DNA from: PVC group bacterium
Lineage (GTDB): Bacteria > Verrucomicrobiota > Kiritimatiellia > SS1-B-03-39 > PXDE01
Length of the DNA stretch: 17,418 nucleotides
Direction of reading: 5' to 3'
Assembly (NCBI GenBank): GCA_003566475.1
Contig: PXDE01000138.1
Coordinates: 1-17,418, forward strand
Part shown: one piece after another, positions 1 through 5,921 of the stretch
Layout of the letters: every line of letters begins with the position of its first letter
Numbering within the stretch: position 1 is the first letter of the stretch
Position numbers and translations under genes: made by a program
Notes under the pieces: generated by a model
What the model was told of the DNA's origin: nothing
Seen by the model: the letters and a program-made list of their open reading frames with translations, nothing else
The model's database searches: none

Positions 1-1142
1 GCCACATCCCGATACTGCTCCCACGTGTCGATCCGCCAGGCATCCACGACCTGCTCCCATTCGGCCAGGAGGAATCCGGTTCCGACCCGGAGATCCGACG
101 AACCGGCGGCGGCCTCCTCCAGCATGTCCCGGACCTTCCCCCGGTCGGCCAGGGTCACGGCGCCGATCATCGCCCGGTGCAGGCGCAGCGCCAGAGCGTC
201 GAGCGCGTGGACATCGATCCGCTCCGCCAGCCGGGGCTCGTTGCCGACCAGGCGGCGCAGCCGGGTCCGCAGCGCGTGGGCGAGCGGGTCCGAGAAGGTC
301 GCCAGCAGGATGCGTGCGTCAGGACGGGTCCGGGCCAGATGCACGGCCCGGTGGAGCGCCACGATGGTCTTGCCCGTGCCCGCCGATCCCGATACCCGCG
401 ACGCCCCCGCATGGTCCTTCTCGACCCATTCACGCTGCTCGGGGTGCAGGAACACCGTCCAGGCCTCCCAGGGCGCGTCCAGAGCCCGTTCCAGCTCCTC
501 CACCCCGGCCACGACACGGAACCGGCGACGGGCGTCCGGATGGTCGAACGGATCGGCCTCCGGCAGCGGTGTCTCGACCGGCCGGGGTTTCCCTCCCGTG
601 GCCAGCTCCAGCAGGGCCTCGGCGGCTTCCGCCGGCAGCCGGTCGGCAAGGGCGAGCAGCCCGTCCTCGTCCACCTGGCGCACATCGGCGATCCACTCCG
701 GCGGCACACCGTAGCCGAGCAGGTCCGCCTCTGGGGTGTCCGCGAACAGGGCGGGCTTCGGCGTGGGCGGGGTCTCCTGGGGCACCATCACCGGCACCAC
801 GACCTCCTTCACCAGCTCCCGGACCTCCACGATCTGGGCCGCCCCGGTCGAGGGATGTGTCTCCACCTTGCGCCGCTCCGCCCAGGCATACGCCTTGTCG
901 TGGTGGCCCACGTAGCAGAGCATCAGGCTGCCCGAGGTCCGGTGCACGATGATCCGCAGATCCGCGCTGGCGCGGACCGACCAGAAGTTCCGGTCCCGCG
1001 ACCGGTCCACCCGGTGGAACTTGAGGCCCGGTCCGGACGGGTCCGCTTGGAGGTCGAACGCGGTCGTCTTCGCCGCCTTCTGCTCCTCACCCGTCAGCCG
1101 GGCTAGGCTGTCGGTGAAGGTGGATGAGATGAGGAAGGTCAA
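1..1142 (-). CDS. RelE/ParE-like domain fused to SF1 (UvrD/Rep-like) helicase, C-terminus off the left edge
   Basis: The frame is open from a TTG at 1142-1140 to the window edge, giving 380 residues. The TTG is preceded by GAGGTGGTGAT, a good ribosome binding site. No in-frame ATG or GTG lies between it and the methyltransferase stop 19 bp upstream, and the resulting start (MTFLISSTFTDSLARL) matches what I recall of the family. Residues about 1-100 look like a RelE/ParE toxin fold: FWSVRASADLRIIVH, then LCYVGHHDKAY and WAERR. After a linker comes a P-loop helicase start, with Walker A GSAGTGKT at residues 252-259 followed by ALHRAVHLA, typical of UvrD/Rep ATPases that translocate on single-stranded DNA. 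Later helicase motifs lie outside the window. It is very probably co-transcribed with the methyltransferase. Whether the toxin-like domain is active or only binds nucleic acid cannot be told. Confidence 0.88.
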   Translation of the reverse strand, partial: MTFLISSTFTDSLARLTGEEQKAAKTTAFDLQADPSGPGLKFHRVDRSRDRNFWSVRASADLRIIVHRTSGSLMLCYVGHHDKAYAWAERRKVETHPSTGAAQIVEVRELVKEVVVPVMVPQETPPTPKPALFADTPEADLLGYGVPPEWIADVRQVDEDGLLALADRLPAEAAEALLELATGGKPRPVETPLPEADPFDHPDARRRFRVVAGVEELERALDAPWEAWTVFLHPEQREWVEKDHAGASRVSGSAGTGKTIVALHRAVHLARTRPDARILLATFSDPLAHALRTRLRRLVGNEPRLAERIDVHALDALALRLHRAMIGAVTLADRGKVRDMLEEAAAGSSDLRVGTGFLLAEWEQVVDAWRIDTWEQYRDV

Positions 1143-1161
1143 ATCACCACCTCGGTTCCAT

Positions 1162-4146
1162 TCACACCCGAAACACCTTCATCACCTCGTCGCCGAGGTG
1201 GTTGATGACCTTGACGGCGATGCGTCCGTGGGGGGGCCTGGGGAAGGGGCGGGAGACGGCGCGGTGGAGCGTGGCCCAGGCCTCGGGGTCGATCTCGGCC
1301 CGGAGGGTGGTCTTGAGCGCCTTGTAGGGGTCGTTCTGGCCCAGGAAGTAGGCGTGGCGGACGAAGAAGCTCTCGCCGTTGTACTCGGTGTCGATGAACC
1401 AGCACGCCACCCCCTCGGGGCCGTCGCTGCGGACCTCGCCGGACGAGGGGTCGAACACGTCCACCCCGCGCACCTCGACCTCGACCAGGCCCTCGCCGGC
1501 CTCGCGGACCTCGATGTCGGGCTCGCCGAACACCACGAACAGGTTGGCCTTGTCGGTGGTCTTGAGATCGCCCGCCATGTGCAGGTCGGCGTTCATCCGG
1601 GCCTTGAGCACCGGGATGCGCCCCAGCTTGTCAAACTCCCCGGCGTGGGCGTCGTAGTTGAACGCGCAGGCGATGAGCACGTCGAACCCGGCCTCCCCAG
1701 CCTCCCGGGCCGCCTCCACCAGGTCGGGCCGGCTCACCGTGCCGAACTCCGGCCCAATAAACACCCCCGCCCGCATCATCCTCCCTTCATCCTTCACCCT
1801 TCCGCCTTCACCCTTCCCCACATACCGTCCTTCGGCGCAGATGTGGTGCCCCGGCCAGCCGGTGAGGGAGGTGAACTCGATCCGGTCCTCCTTATGCGCC
1901 TGCTGCACCCCCGCCGCCTTGAGGTTCTCGAGGATCATCTGCTCGAAGGTCTGGGCAGGGTCGTACACTGCGCCACCCTCGTCGACCCGTGTGGGGTCGA
2001 TCAGCTCGTCGTCCTCGTCCACACCCAGCACGCGGTGGGGGCTCAGACTCTCCACCGTGAACGGCCCCGCCACGCGGACGGTCTTCTTGTTCTCGTAGGG
2101 CTTGTCGTACAAGGTCTCGTAGTCGGCCTTAGCCGCGATGGAGGCGTCGATCTCGCGCTGACGCCCGATCCGGGCCTCCCAGAAGTCGGCGAGAGGCGCG
2201 GCGGCCGCCTTGGGCCAACCGGCCGGGGCCTCGCGGGGCACCTCCCACTCGACCAGGGCGTAGGCGGGGACGGTCTCCCCGCTGGGCATCTTGAAGGTAG
2301 CGTCGTCCGGGGCGTCGAACCGCACGTCCTTGCCCTGACGGCCCCCGGTCTCCACCCGATAGGGCTTCTTGTGGCCGCGCAGCGCGGCGTTGAGCCGGGC
2401 CAGGGCGTCCTCGACCTTAGGCTGCCAAGTGTCCCAAATGACATCGATCTCGGCATTGCTAGCAATGGACTTGAGGGTGATGTGGGGAACCCGCTCATAC
2501 ACGAATCCGTGTCGGACATTGTGGAAGAAGTTTGAAGGTTGAGGGGTGATGGGTAAAGGGGAGGCGGAGGGGCTGCGGAGTTCGAACTGCTTGCGGTGGC
2601 CTTCCTCGCTGTCGGCCAGGAGGTAGTACGGATAGCGGGCGCCCATGATCCGGGCCCGGGCGAGGGCCAGGGCCACCCGCGAGGTGTCGATGGTGATCCA
2701 GCGGCGGCCCCACTGCTCGGCGACGGTGGCGGTGGTGCCGGAACCGCAAGTCGGGTCGAGCACCAAGTCGCCGGGGTCGGTGGCCATGAGAATGCAGCGT
2801 TGCACCACCTTTTCGGAGGTTTCAACCACGTATCGCTTCTCCGATGCGAAACCAGCGATACCCGTATCGGCCCAGACGTTGTCCTCGGGAAACGCCGCGA
2901 AATCGTCGAAGTAGCGGACGTAGTAAAGGCCCGTCCTCGTGGACGCCAAGCGCGAGGACCAGAACAACCGTGTCATCCCAAGCTGATTGGTCTTCCAGCG
3001 AACCCTTTCAGAAGGCCGGAATTCTCTGCCCATAAAGGGGACTGGGAACCATGACGCAGCGCCCTCCCCCTTGTCCCGGCCAACACTCTGGCTAGTCAGA
3101 TTGTCGATCCTGAACACGCGAGCACCGTCAGGGATGGCTTCGGACGCCCGCAACTCTTCCGTGGAAATGGGCCGCTCTGACATATCAGGCATCTTCAGTC
3201 GCTTGTAGGCGGTCCCACCCGCCCCACCTACTTCTTTCCGACTGAGCGGCTGCCTGTACTTCAGTTTCTCACGCGATTTCGCGTAGAAAAGCAGGAGGTC
3301 GTACGTACCGGCGAGGAATTCGGACGTGGCTCCCGCTGTCTTGGTGAACGCGATCTGAGTGATAAAATTGCTCTGCCCGAAGACCTCGTCCAAGAGGGAC
3401 CGCAGCAGGTGGCAGTTGTCCTGGCCGATTTGCACGAAGATCGATCCGGACTCGGCGAGGAGGTCGCGGGCGACGGTGAGCCGGTCGCGGAGGTAGGAGA
3501 GGTAGGAGTGGATGCCGTCGCGCCAGGTGTCGCGGAAGGCTTTGACCTGCTCGGGCTCGCGGGTGATGTGGCCGGCGTTGCCGTCCTTGACATCGCGGCT
3601 GGTGGTGGACCACTGGAAGTTGGAATTGAACCGGATGCCGTAGGGCGGGTCGAGGTAGATGCACTGGACCTGGCCGCGCAGGCCCTCGCGGTCAGCCAGG
3701 GAGGCCATCACCTGGAGGGAGTCGCCGAGGATCATGCGGTTGGACCAGTTCTGGTCGTGGCGGTAGAACTCGGTGCGGTCGGCCCCCTCGGGCATGCCGT
3801 TGAAATCGGCGAAGAGGTCGAGCTGTTCGGAGTGGCTGCTGGCCTGCGCCTTCTGAATGGCCTCGGACTCGCGCAGGAGATCGTCGATGAGCGCCTTGGG
3901 ATGGACCTTCTCCTGGATGTAAAGGGGCGGGGCCGGGACGACGAGATCGGCCCCGTCCTGGGCGTCCTTGCCGCGCCAGACGAGCTGGGGGTCGAGGTCC
4001 GGATTGCGCGGGTAGCGGAGAGTGGTGGGCTCCTTCTGCCCGGCGTCGAGCACGGCCTGGTGCTCGGCGGTGGGGATGTTCTTCCGCGAGGCCCCGGCGT
4101 GGCGGAGGGTCTCGACCGCTTTGGGAGGCTTCTTTTTGGAAGGCAT
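1162..4146 (-). CDS. Type III Mod-like site-specific DNA methyltransferase (beta class)
   Basis: The 994-residue protein transfers a methyl group from S-adenosylmethionine to an exocyclic amino group in DNA. Catalytic motif IV, DPPYG, is at residues 166-170. The SAM-binding motif, LDPTCGSGTT, follows at about 463-472. This IV-before-I order defines the beta class, to which type III Mod subunits belong; adenine N6 is the usual target. The flanking RGFVYERVPHITLKS-like region and the long C-terminal half fit the methyltransferases that accompany BPTD_3080-type Res proteins. Two low-complexity stretches, residues about 524-541 and 775-790, coincide with heptamer-like repeats in the DNA and look like in-frame insertions. 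The ATG at 4146 has no visible Shine-Dalgarno because the upstream sequence is a heptamer array. The helicase gene begins 19 bp downstream of the stop. Confidence 0.93.
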   Translation of the reverse strand: MPSKKKPPKAVETLRHAGASRKNIPTAEHQAVLDAGQKEPTTLRYPRNPDLDPQLVWRGKDAQDGADLVVPAPPLYIQEKVHPKALIDDLLRESEAIQKAQASSHSEQLDLFADFNGMPEGADRTEFYRHDQNWSNRMILGDSLQVMASLADREGLRGQVQCIYLDPPYGIRFNSNFQWSTTSRDVKDGNAGHITREPEQVKAFRDTWRDGIHSYLSYLRDRLTVARDLLAESGSIFVQIGQDNCHLLRSLLDEVFGQSNFITQIAFTKTAGATSEFLAGTYDLLLFYAKSREKLKYRQPLSRKEVGGAGGTAYKRLKMPDMSERPISTEELRASEAIPDGARVFRIDNLTSQSVGRDKGEGAASWFPVPFMGREFRPSERVRWKTNQLGMTRLFWSSRLASTRTGLYYVRYFDDFAAFPEDNVWADTGIAGFASEKRYVVETSEKVVQRCILMATDPGDLVLDPTCGSGTTATVAEQWGRRWITIDTSRVALALARARIMGARYPYYLLADSEEGHRKQFELRSPSASPLPITPQPSNFFHNVRHGFVYERVPHITLKSIASNAEIDVIWDTWQPKVEDALARLNAALRGHKKPYRVETGGRQGKDVRFDAPDDATFKMPSGETVPAYALVEWEVPREAPAGWPKAAAAPLADFWEARIGRQREIDASIAAKADYETLYDKPYENKKTVRVAGPFTVESLSPHRVLGVDEDDELIDPTRVDEGGAVYDPAQTFEQMILENLKAAGVQQAHKEDRIEFTSLTGWPGHHICAEGRYVGKGEGGRVKDEGRMMRAGVFIGPEFGTVSRPDLVEAAREAGEAGFDVLIACAFNYDAHAGEFDKLGRIPVLKARMNADLHMAGDLKTTDKANLFVVFGEPDIEVREAGEGLVEVEVRGVDVFDPSSGEVRSDGPEGVACWFIDTEYNGESFFVRHAYFLGQNDPYKALKTTLRAEIDPEAWATLHRAVSRPFPRPPHGRIAVKVINHLGDEVMKVFRV
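1774..1822. repeat. Heptamer repeat (CATCCTT type) inside the methyltransferase gene
   Basis: On the plus strand about five 7-bp units run from 1781 to 1815: CTCCCTT, CATCCTT, CACCCTT, CCGCCTT, CACCCTT, preceded by CATCATC. The unit is a rotation and complement of the ATGAAGG unit in the array upstream of the same gene, so both arrays belong to one repeat type. In the protein it encodes a charged Gly/Lys/Glu-rich stretch (GKGEGGRVKDEG) between CAEGRYV and RAGVFIGPEFG, at a point where I would expect only a short loop. Confidence 0.75.
2525..2575. repeat. Degenerate heptamer-like tract inside the methyltransferase gene
   Basis: Plus-strand units of seven can be set as TTTGAAG, GTTGAGG, GGTGATG, GGTAAAG, GGGAGGC, GGAGGGG from 2531 to 2572. 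They resemble a decayed GTGAAGG array. The encoded stretch is low-complexity and proline/serine-rich (SPSASPLPITPQPSNFF) and sits between the catalytic methyltransferase domain and the VRHGFVYERVPHITLKS block. The repeat structure is much weaker than at the other two sites. Confidence 0.45.
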
Positions 4147-4150
4147 AAGG

Positions 4151-4227
4151 TTGAAGTATGAAGGATGAAGGGGGGAGGGGGAAGGGAGAAGGATGAAGGG
4201 TGAGGGATGAAGGGTGAAGGGTTAGGG
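4151..4227. repeat. Heptamer tandem array, consensus ATGAAGG, abutting the methyltransferase start
   Basis: Eleven consecutive 7-bp units can be set without gaps: TTGAAGT, ATGAAGG, ATGAAGG, GGGGAGG, GGGAAGG, GAGAAGG, ATGAAGG, GTGAGGG, ATGAAGG, GTGAAGG, GTTAGGG. Four units match the consensus exactly. The array ends 5 bp before the methyltransferase ATG (4146), so the messenger leader is pyrimidine-rich (CCTTCAT repeats) and has no Shine-Dalgarno. The stop codon of the four-helix-bundle remnant (4222-4224) lies in the last unit. It resembles the short tandemly repeated repetitive sequences described in cyanobacteria. Confidence 0.85.
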
Positions 4228-4362
4228 GGGAGGCTTGCGGGCGTTGGATTTGGCTCGTTTGGAGATGGTGGTGAGGATGGCGAGGAGCTGGTGGCACTCG
4301 TCGAGGAGGGAGGCGAGCTTGGGCGGGGGGACGGTGCCGGATTCGGAGAGGGTAGCCGTGGC
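4222..4362 (-). pseudogene. Remnant of a four-helix-bundle (S23/IVP-type) protein gene, C-terminal end only
   Basis: On the minus strand the last ~46 codons before the TAA at 4222-4224 read as a helical, natural-looking protein end: ESGTVPPPKLASLLDECHQL, then LAILTTISKRAKSN and a basic, proline-rich tail. This resembles the C-terminal helix of four-helix-bundle proteins related to the 23S rRNA intervening-sequence protein, where a (L/A)LL-x-E-x-x-x-L-x-A-I motif is usual. Upstream, the same frame runs into an inverted-repeat element and loses any protein character, so the 5' part appears lost or displaced. The family call rests on my reading of a short segment. It could be chance. Confidence 0.42.
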
Positions 4363-4375
4363 CAGGGAAGCACGC

Positions 4376-4492
4376 CTGCTGCGACCCCTCCGGGGTCGGA
4401 CGGGGGAAGGACGCGGGTTCCGGGGGTGAGCGAAGCGACACCCCCGGACCTCGTGCCCCAATCCAGGATCGACCCCGGAGGGGTCGCAGCAG
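4376..4492. repeat. 117-bp palindromic element with perfect 23-bp inverted terminal arms (MITE-like)
   Basis: The left arm at 4376-4398 (starting CTGCTGCGACCCC) and the right arm at 4470-4492 (ending GGGGTCGCAGCAG) are exact reverse complements over 23 bp. Each arm contains its own small dyad, CGACCCC with GGGGTCG. A third hairpin lies between them: CCGGGGGTG at 4420-4428 pairs with CACCCCCGG at 4439-4447 around a 10-nt loop. No transposase is present and I could not identify a target duplication. It is non-coding in all likelihood and could be a non-autonomous mobile element or a genome-wide palindromic repeat. Confidence 0.8.
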
Positions 4493-4525
4493 GTCGGGTC
4501 GGCAGGCTGGGTCTCCGTTTGGAGG

Positions 4526-4571
4526 GCGGGAGTCTGACTCCCGCTCTGGAAAGCGGAACTCGAAGTTCCGC
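4526..4571. repeat. Pair of adjacent 19-bp palindromes
   Basis: Positions 4526-4544 (GCGGGAGTC-T-GACTCCCGC) and 4553-4571 (GCGGAACT-CGA-AGTTCCGC) are two perfect hairpins separated by 8 bp. Both start with GCGG. They have the look of a dispersed intergenic repeat rather than a terminator, since no T-run follows on either strand. The surrounding bases 4572-4718, up to the DUF1016 stop, show nothing I can assign. Confidence 0.65.
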
Positions 4572-4718
4572 ACTCCCAAAAGGCGGCTTCCCATCGGACC
4601 GTGGACGTGGCAGCATGGCTGTGGACTGGGAAATCCTGGTCGGCAGGCATCCTTGGGCAACCGGGGGTGCCTGTTTGCGTCAGGGGAGCTGGCGTCACGG
4701 CCAGACCGGGCGTGGGGT

Positions 4719-5921
4719 TCATGGCGCCTCCTCCAGGTCGCGGGCGAGGGCGTCGGAGATCTGCCGGGCGGTGGGGAGCTTGCCCCGGAACTCGGCGGGC
4801 AGGCGGGACTGGAGCTGGTACTCGGCCACGCCGATGGGGTTCCGCTTGGTGCGCAAGGCGTACTCCACCTCGATATCGTCCTTCTCCGCGCAGAGAATGA
4901 TCCCGATGGAGGGCTGGTCGTCGGGGCCCCGCTCCAGGTCGTTGAGCAGGTTCAGGTAGAAGTCCATCTTACCCGCGTGCTCGGGTTCGAAGGATCCGAC
5001 CTTGAGATCGAAGGCAACCAGGGCCTTGAGAAAGCGGTGGTAGAAGAGCAGGTCCACGAAATACTCCTTGCCGCCCACAGCCAGGCGGTGCTGTCGGCCG
5101 ACAAAGCAGAATCCGTAGCCGAGCTCGAGGAGGAAGGCCTGGAGGCTGGACACGAGGCGGTCCTCCAGTTCCCGCTCCCTGACGGCCCGGGAGATGCCGA
5201 GGAACTCGAGGTTGTACCGGCTCTTCATCATCTCGTCGGCCTGCTCGGCCATGTGCTCGGGCAGGGCCAGGCCAAAATTGTGGGCCTTCTTCTCCACCAT
5301 CGCCCGTTCGAAGGCCCCAGCCTTGATCTGGTTGAGCAGGACGTTTCTGGACCATCCGAAACGTGCGGTGGCCTGGAGGTAGTAGAGGCGGGCAGCCGGA
5401 CCCCGCACCTTCTTGATCAGTTCGATATGGTGGCCCCAGGGAACGTCGGCCACCATGGATCGCACAACATCGGATCCATCTGCGCGCCCTCCGGGAACTG
5501 CGGTGACCCCTCGTTTCGCCTCGTTGCTGAGTTCTGGAACAGGCTGTTCCAGAAATGCTCCAGTCGCATCCCCGATTTCTGGAACAGCCTGTTCCAGAAA
5601 CTCCGGCGCGCAGTATTCGGCGTAGAACTGCCTCATACGCCACAAGTTATCGGCGGAAAGCCCCCGCATTCCGGGGAACTCGGTCCGAAGGTCGGCGGCG
5701 AGTCGCTCGACCACGCTGTCGCCCCAGCGGGCCTGGTTCTGCTTCTCCACGATGGCCTGGCCAATGTCCCAGTAGAGCAGGATCAGGTCGCGATTCACGG
5801 CCCGCACGGCGGAGACCCGGGCCTGGACAATCCGCTCCTTGAGTCCGGCCAGAAAAGCCGGATATCCGTCGGGCAGGCGCCCACGAGCGACCTTTCCCTC
5901 CCGTTTGCCTCCGGAGGTCAC
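4719..5921 (-). CDS. DUF1016/YhcG-like PD-(D/E)XK nuclease family protein
   Basis: The 400-residue protein has the two-part DUF1016 layout. The N-terminal domain (residues about 15-100) carries AVNRDLILLYWDIGQAIVEK and FPGMRGLSADNLWRMRQFYA, a likely helical DNA- or partner-binding part. The C-terminal nuclease-like domain (about 165-385) opens with PWGHHIELI and has a PD-(D/E)XK core: Asp290 in YFVDLLF, then Asp305-Leu-Lys307 in AFDLKVG. The GTG start at 5921-5919 forms a GTGA overlap with the Res stop, and GGGGAG lies just upstream. The frame stays open further upstream, but that is Res coding sequence read in another frame. The linker between the domains is unusually long, about 60 residues, and contains two copies of FLEQ-x-VPE made by palindromic DNA repeats. 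Such genes often sit in R-M loci; their exact role is not settled. Confidence 0.92.
   Translation of the reverse strand: MTSGGKREGKVARGRLPDGYPAFLAGLKERIVQARVSAVRAVNRDLILLYWDIGQAIVEKQNQARWGDSVVERLAADLRTEFPGMRGLSADNLWRMRQFYAEYCAPEFLEQAVPEIGDATGAFLEQPVPELSNEAKRGVTAVPGGRADGSDVVRSMVADVPWGHHIELIKKVRGPAARLYYLQATARFGWSRNVLLNQIKAGAFERAMVEKKAHNFGLALPEHMAEQADEMMKSRYNLEFLGISRAVRERELEDRLVSSLQAFLLELGYGFCFVGRQHRLAVGGKEYFVDLLFYHRFLKALVAFDLKVGSFEPEHAGKMDFYLNLLNDLERGPDDQPSIGIILCAEKDDIEVEYALRTKRNPIGVAEYQLQSRLPAEFRGKLPTARQISDALARDLEEAP
5532..5554. repeat. In-gene palindrome, copy 1 (TTCTGGAACAG/CTGTTCCAGAA)
   Basis: An 11-bp arm, TTCTGGAACAG, is followed by one central base and its exact complement. It lies in the linker of the DUF1016 protein and is read as FLEQPVPE, residues 123-130. 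It differs from copy 2 in the central base. Confidence 0.85.
5576..5600. repeat. In-gene palindrome, copy 2 (TTTCTGGAACAG/CTGTTCCAGAAA)
   Basis: The arm is one base longer than in copy 1 (12 bp), with one central base. It is read as FLEQAVPE, residues 108-115 of the DUF1016 protein. The two copies are 45 bp apart, exactly 15 codons, so both are read in the same frame. Confidence 0.85.

Noticed and set aside
1230..1236. Seven-G run near the methyltransferase 3' end as a phase-variable tract
   Set aside because: Runs of this length are common in this GC-rich sequence, and it lies near the end of the protein, so a slip would change little.
949..2535. Plus-strand open frame of 528 codons
   Set aside because: It is antisense to the methyltransferase gene and shows no recognisable domain.
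4376..4492. Insertion sequence
   Set aside because: It has long inverted arms but only 117 bp and no transposase, and no target duplication could be identified. It is kept as a MITE-like repeat only.
4222..4722. 166-codon minus-strand frame spanning the whole repeat gap as an intact gene
   Set aside because: Most of it translates palindromic repeats. Only the last ~46 codons look like protein, so it is reported as a remnant instead.
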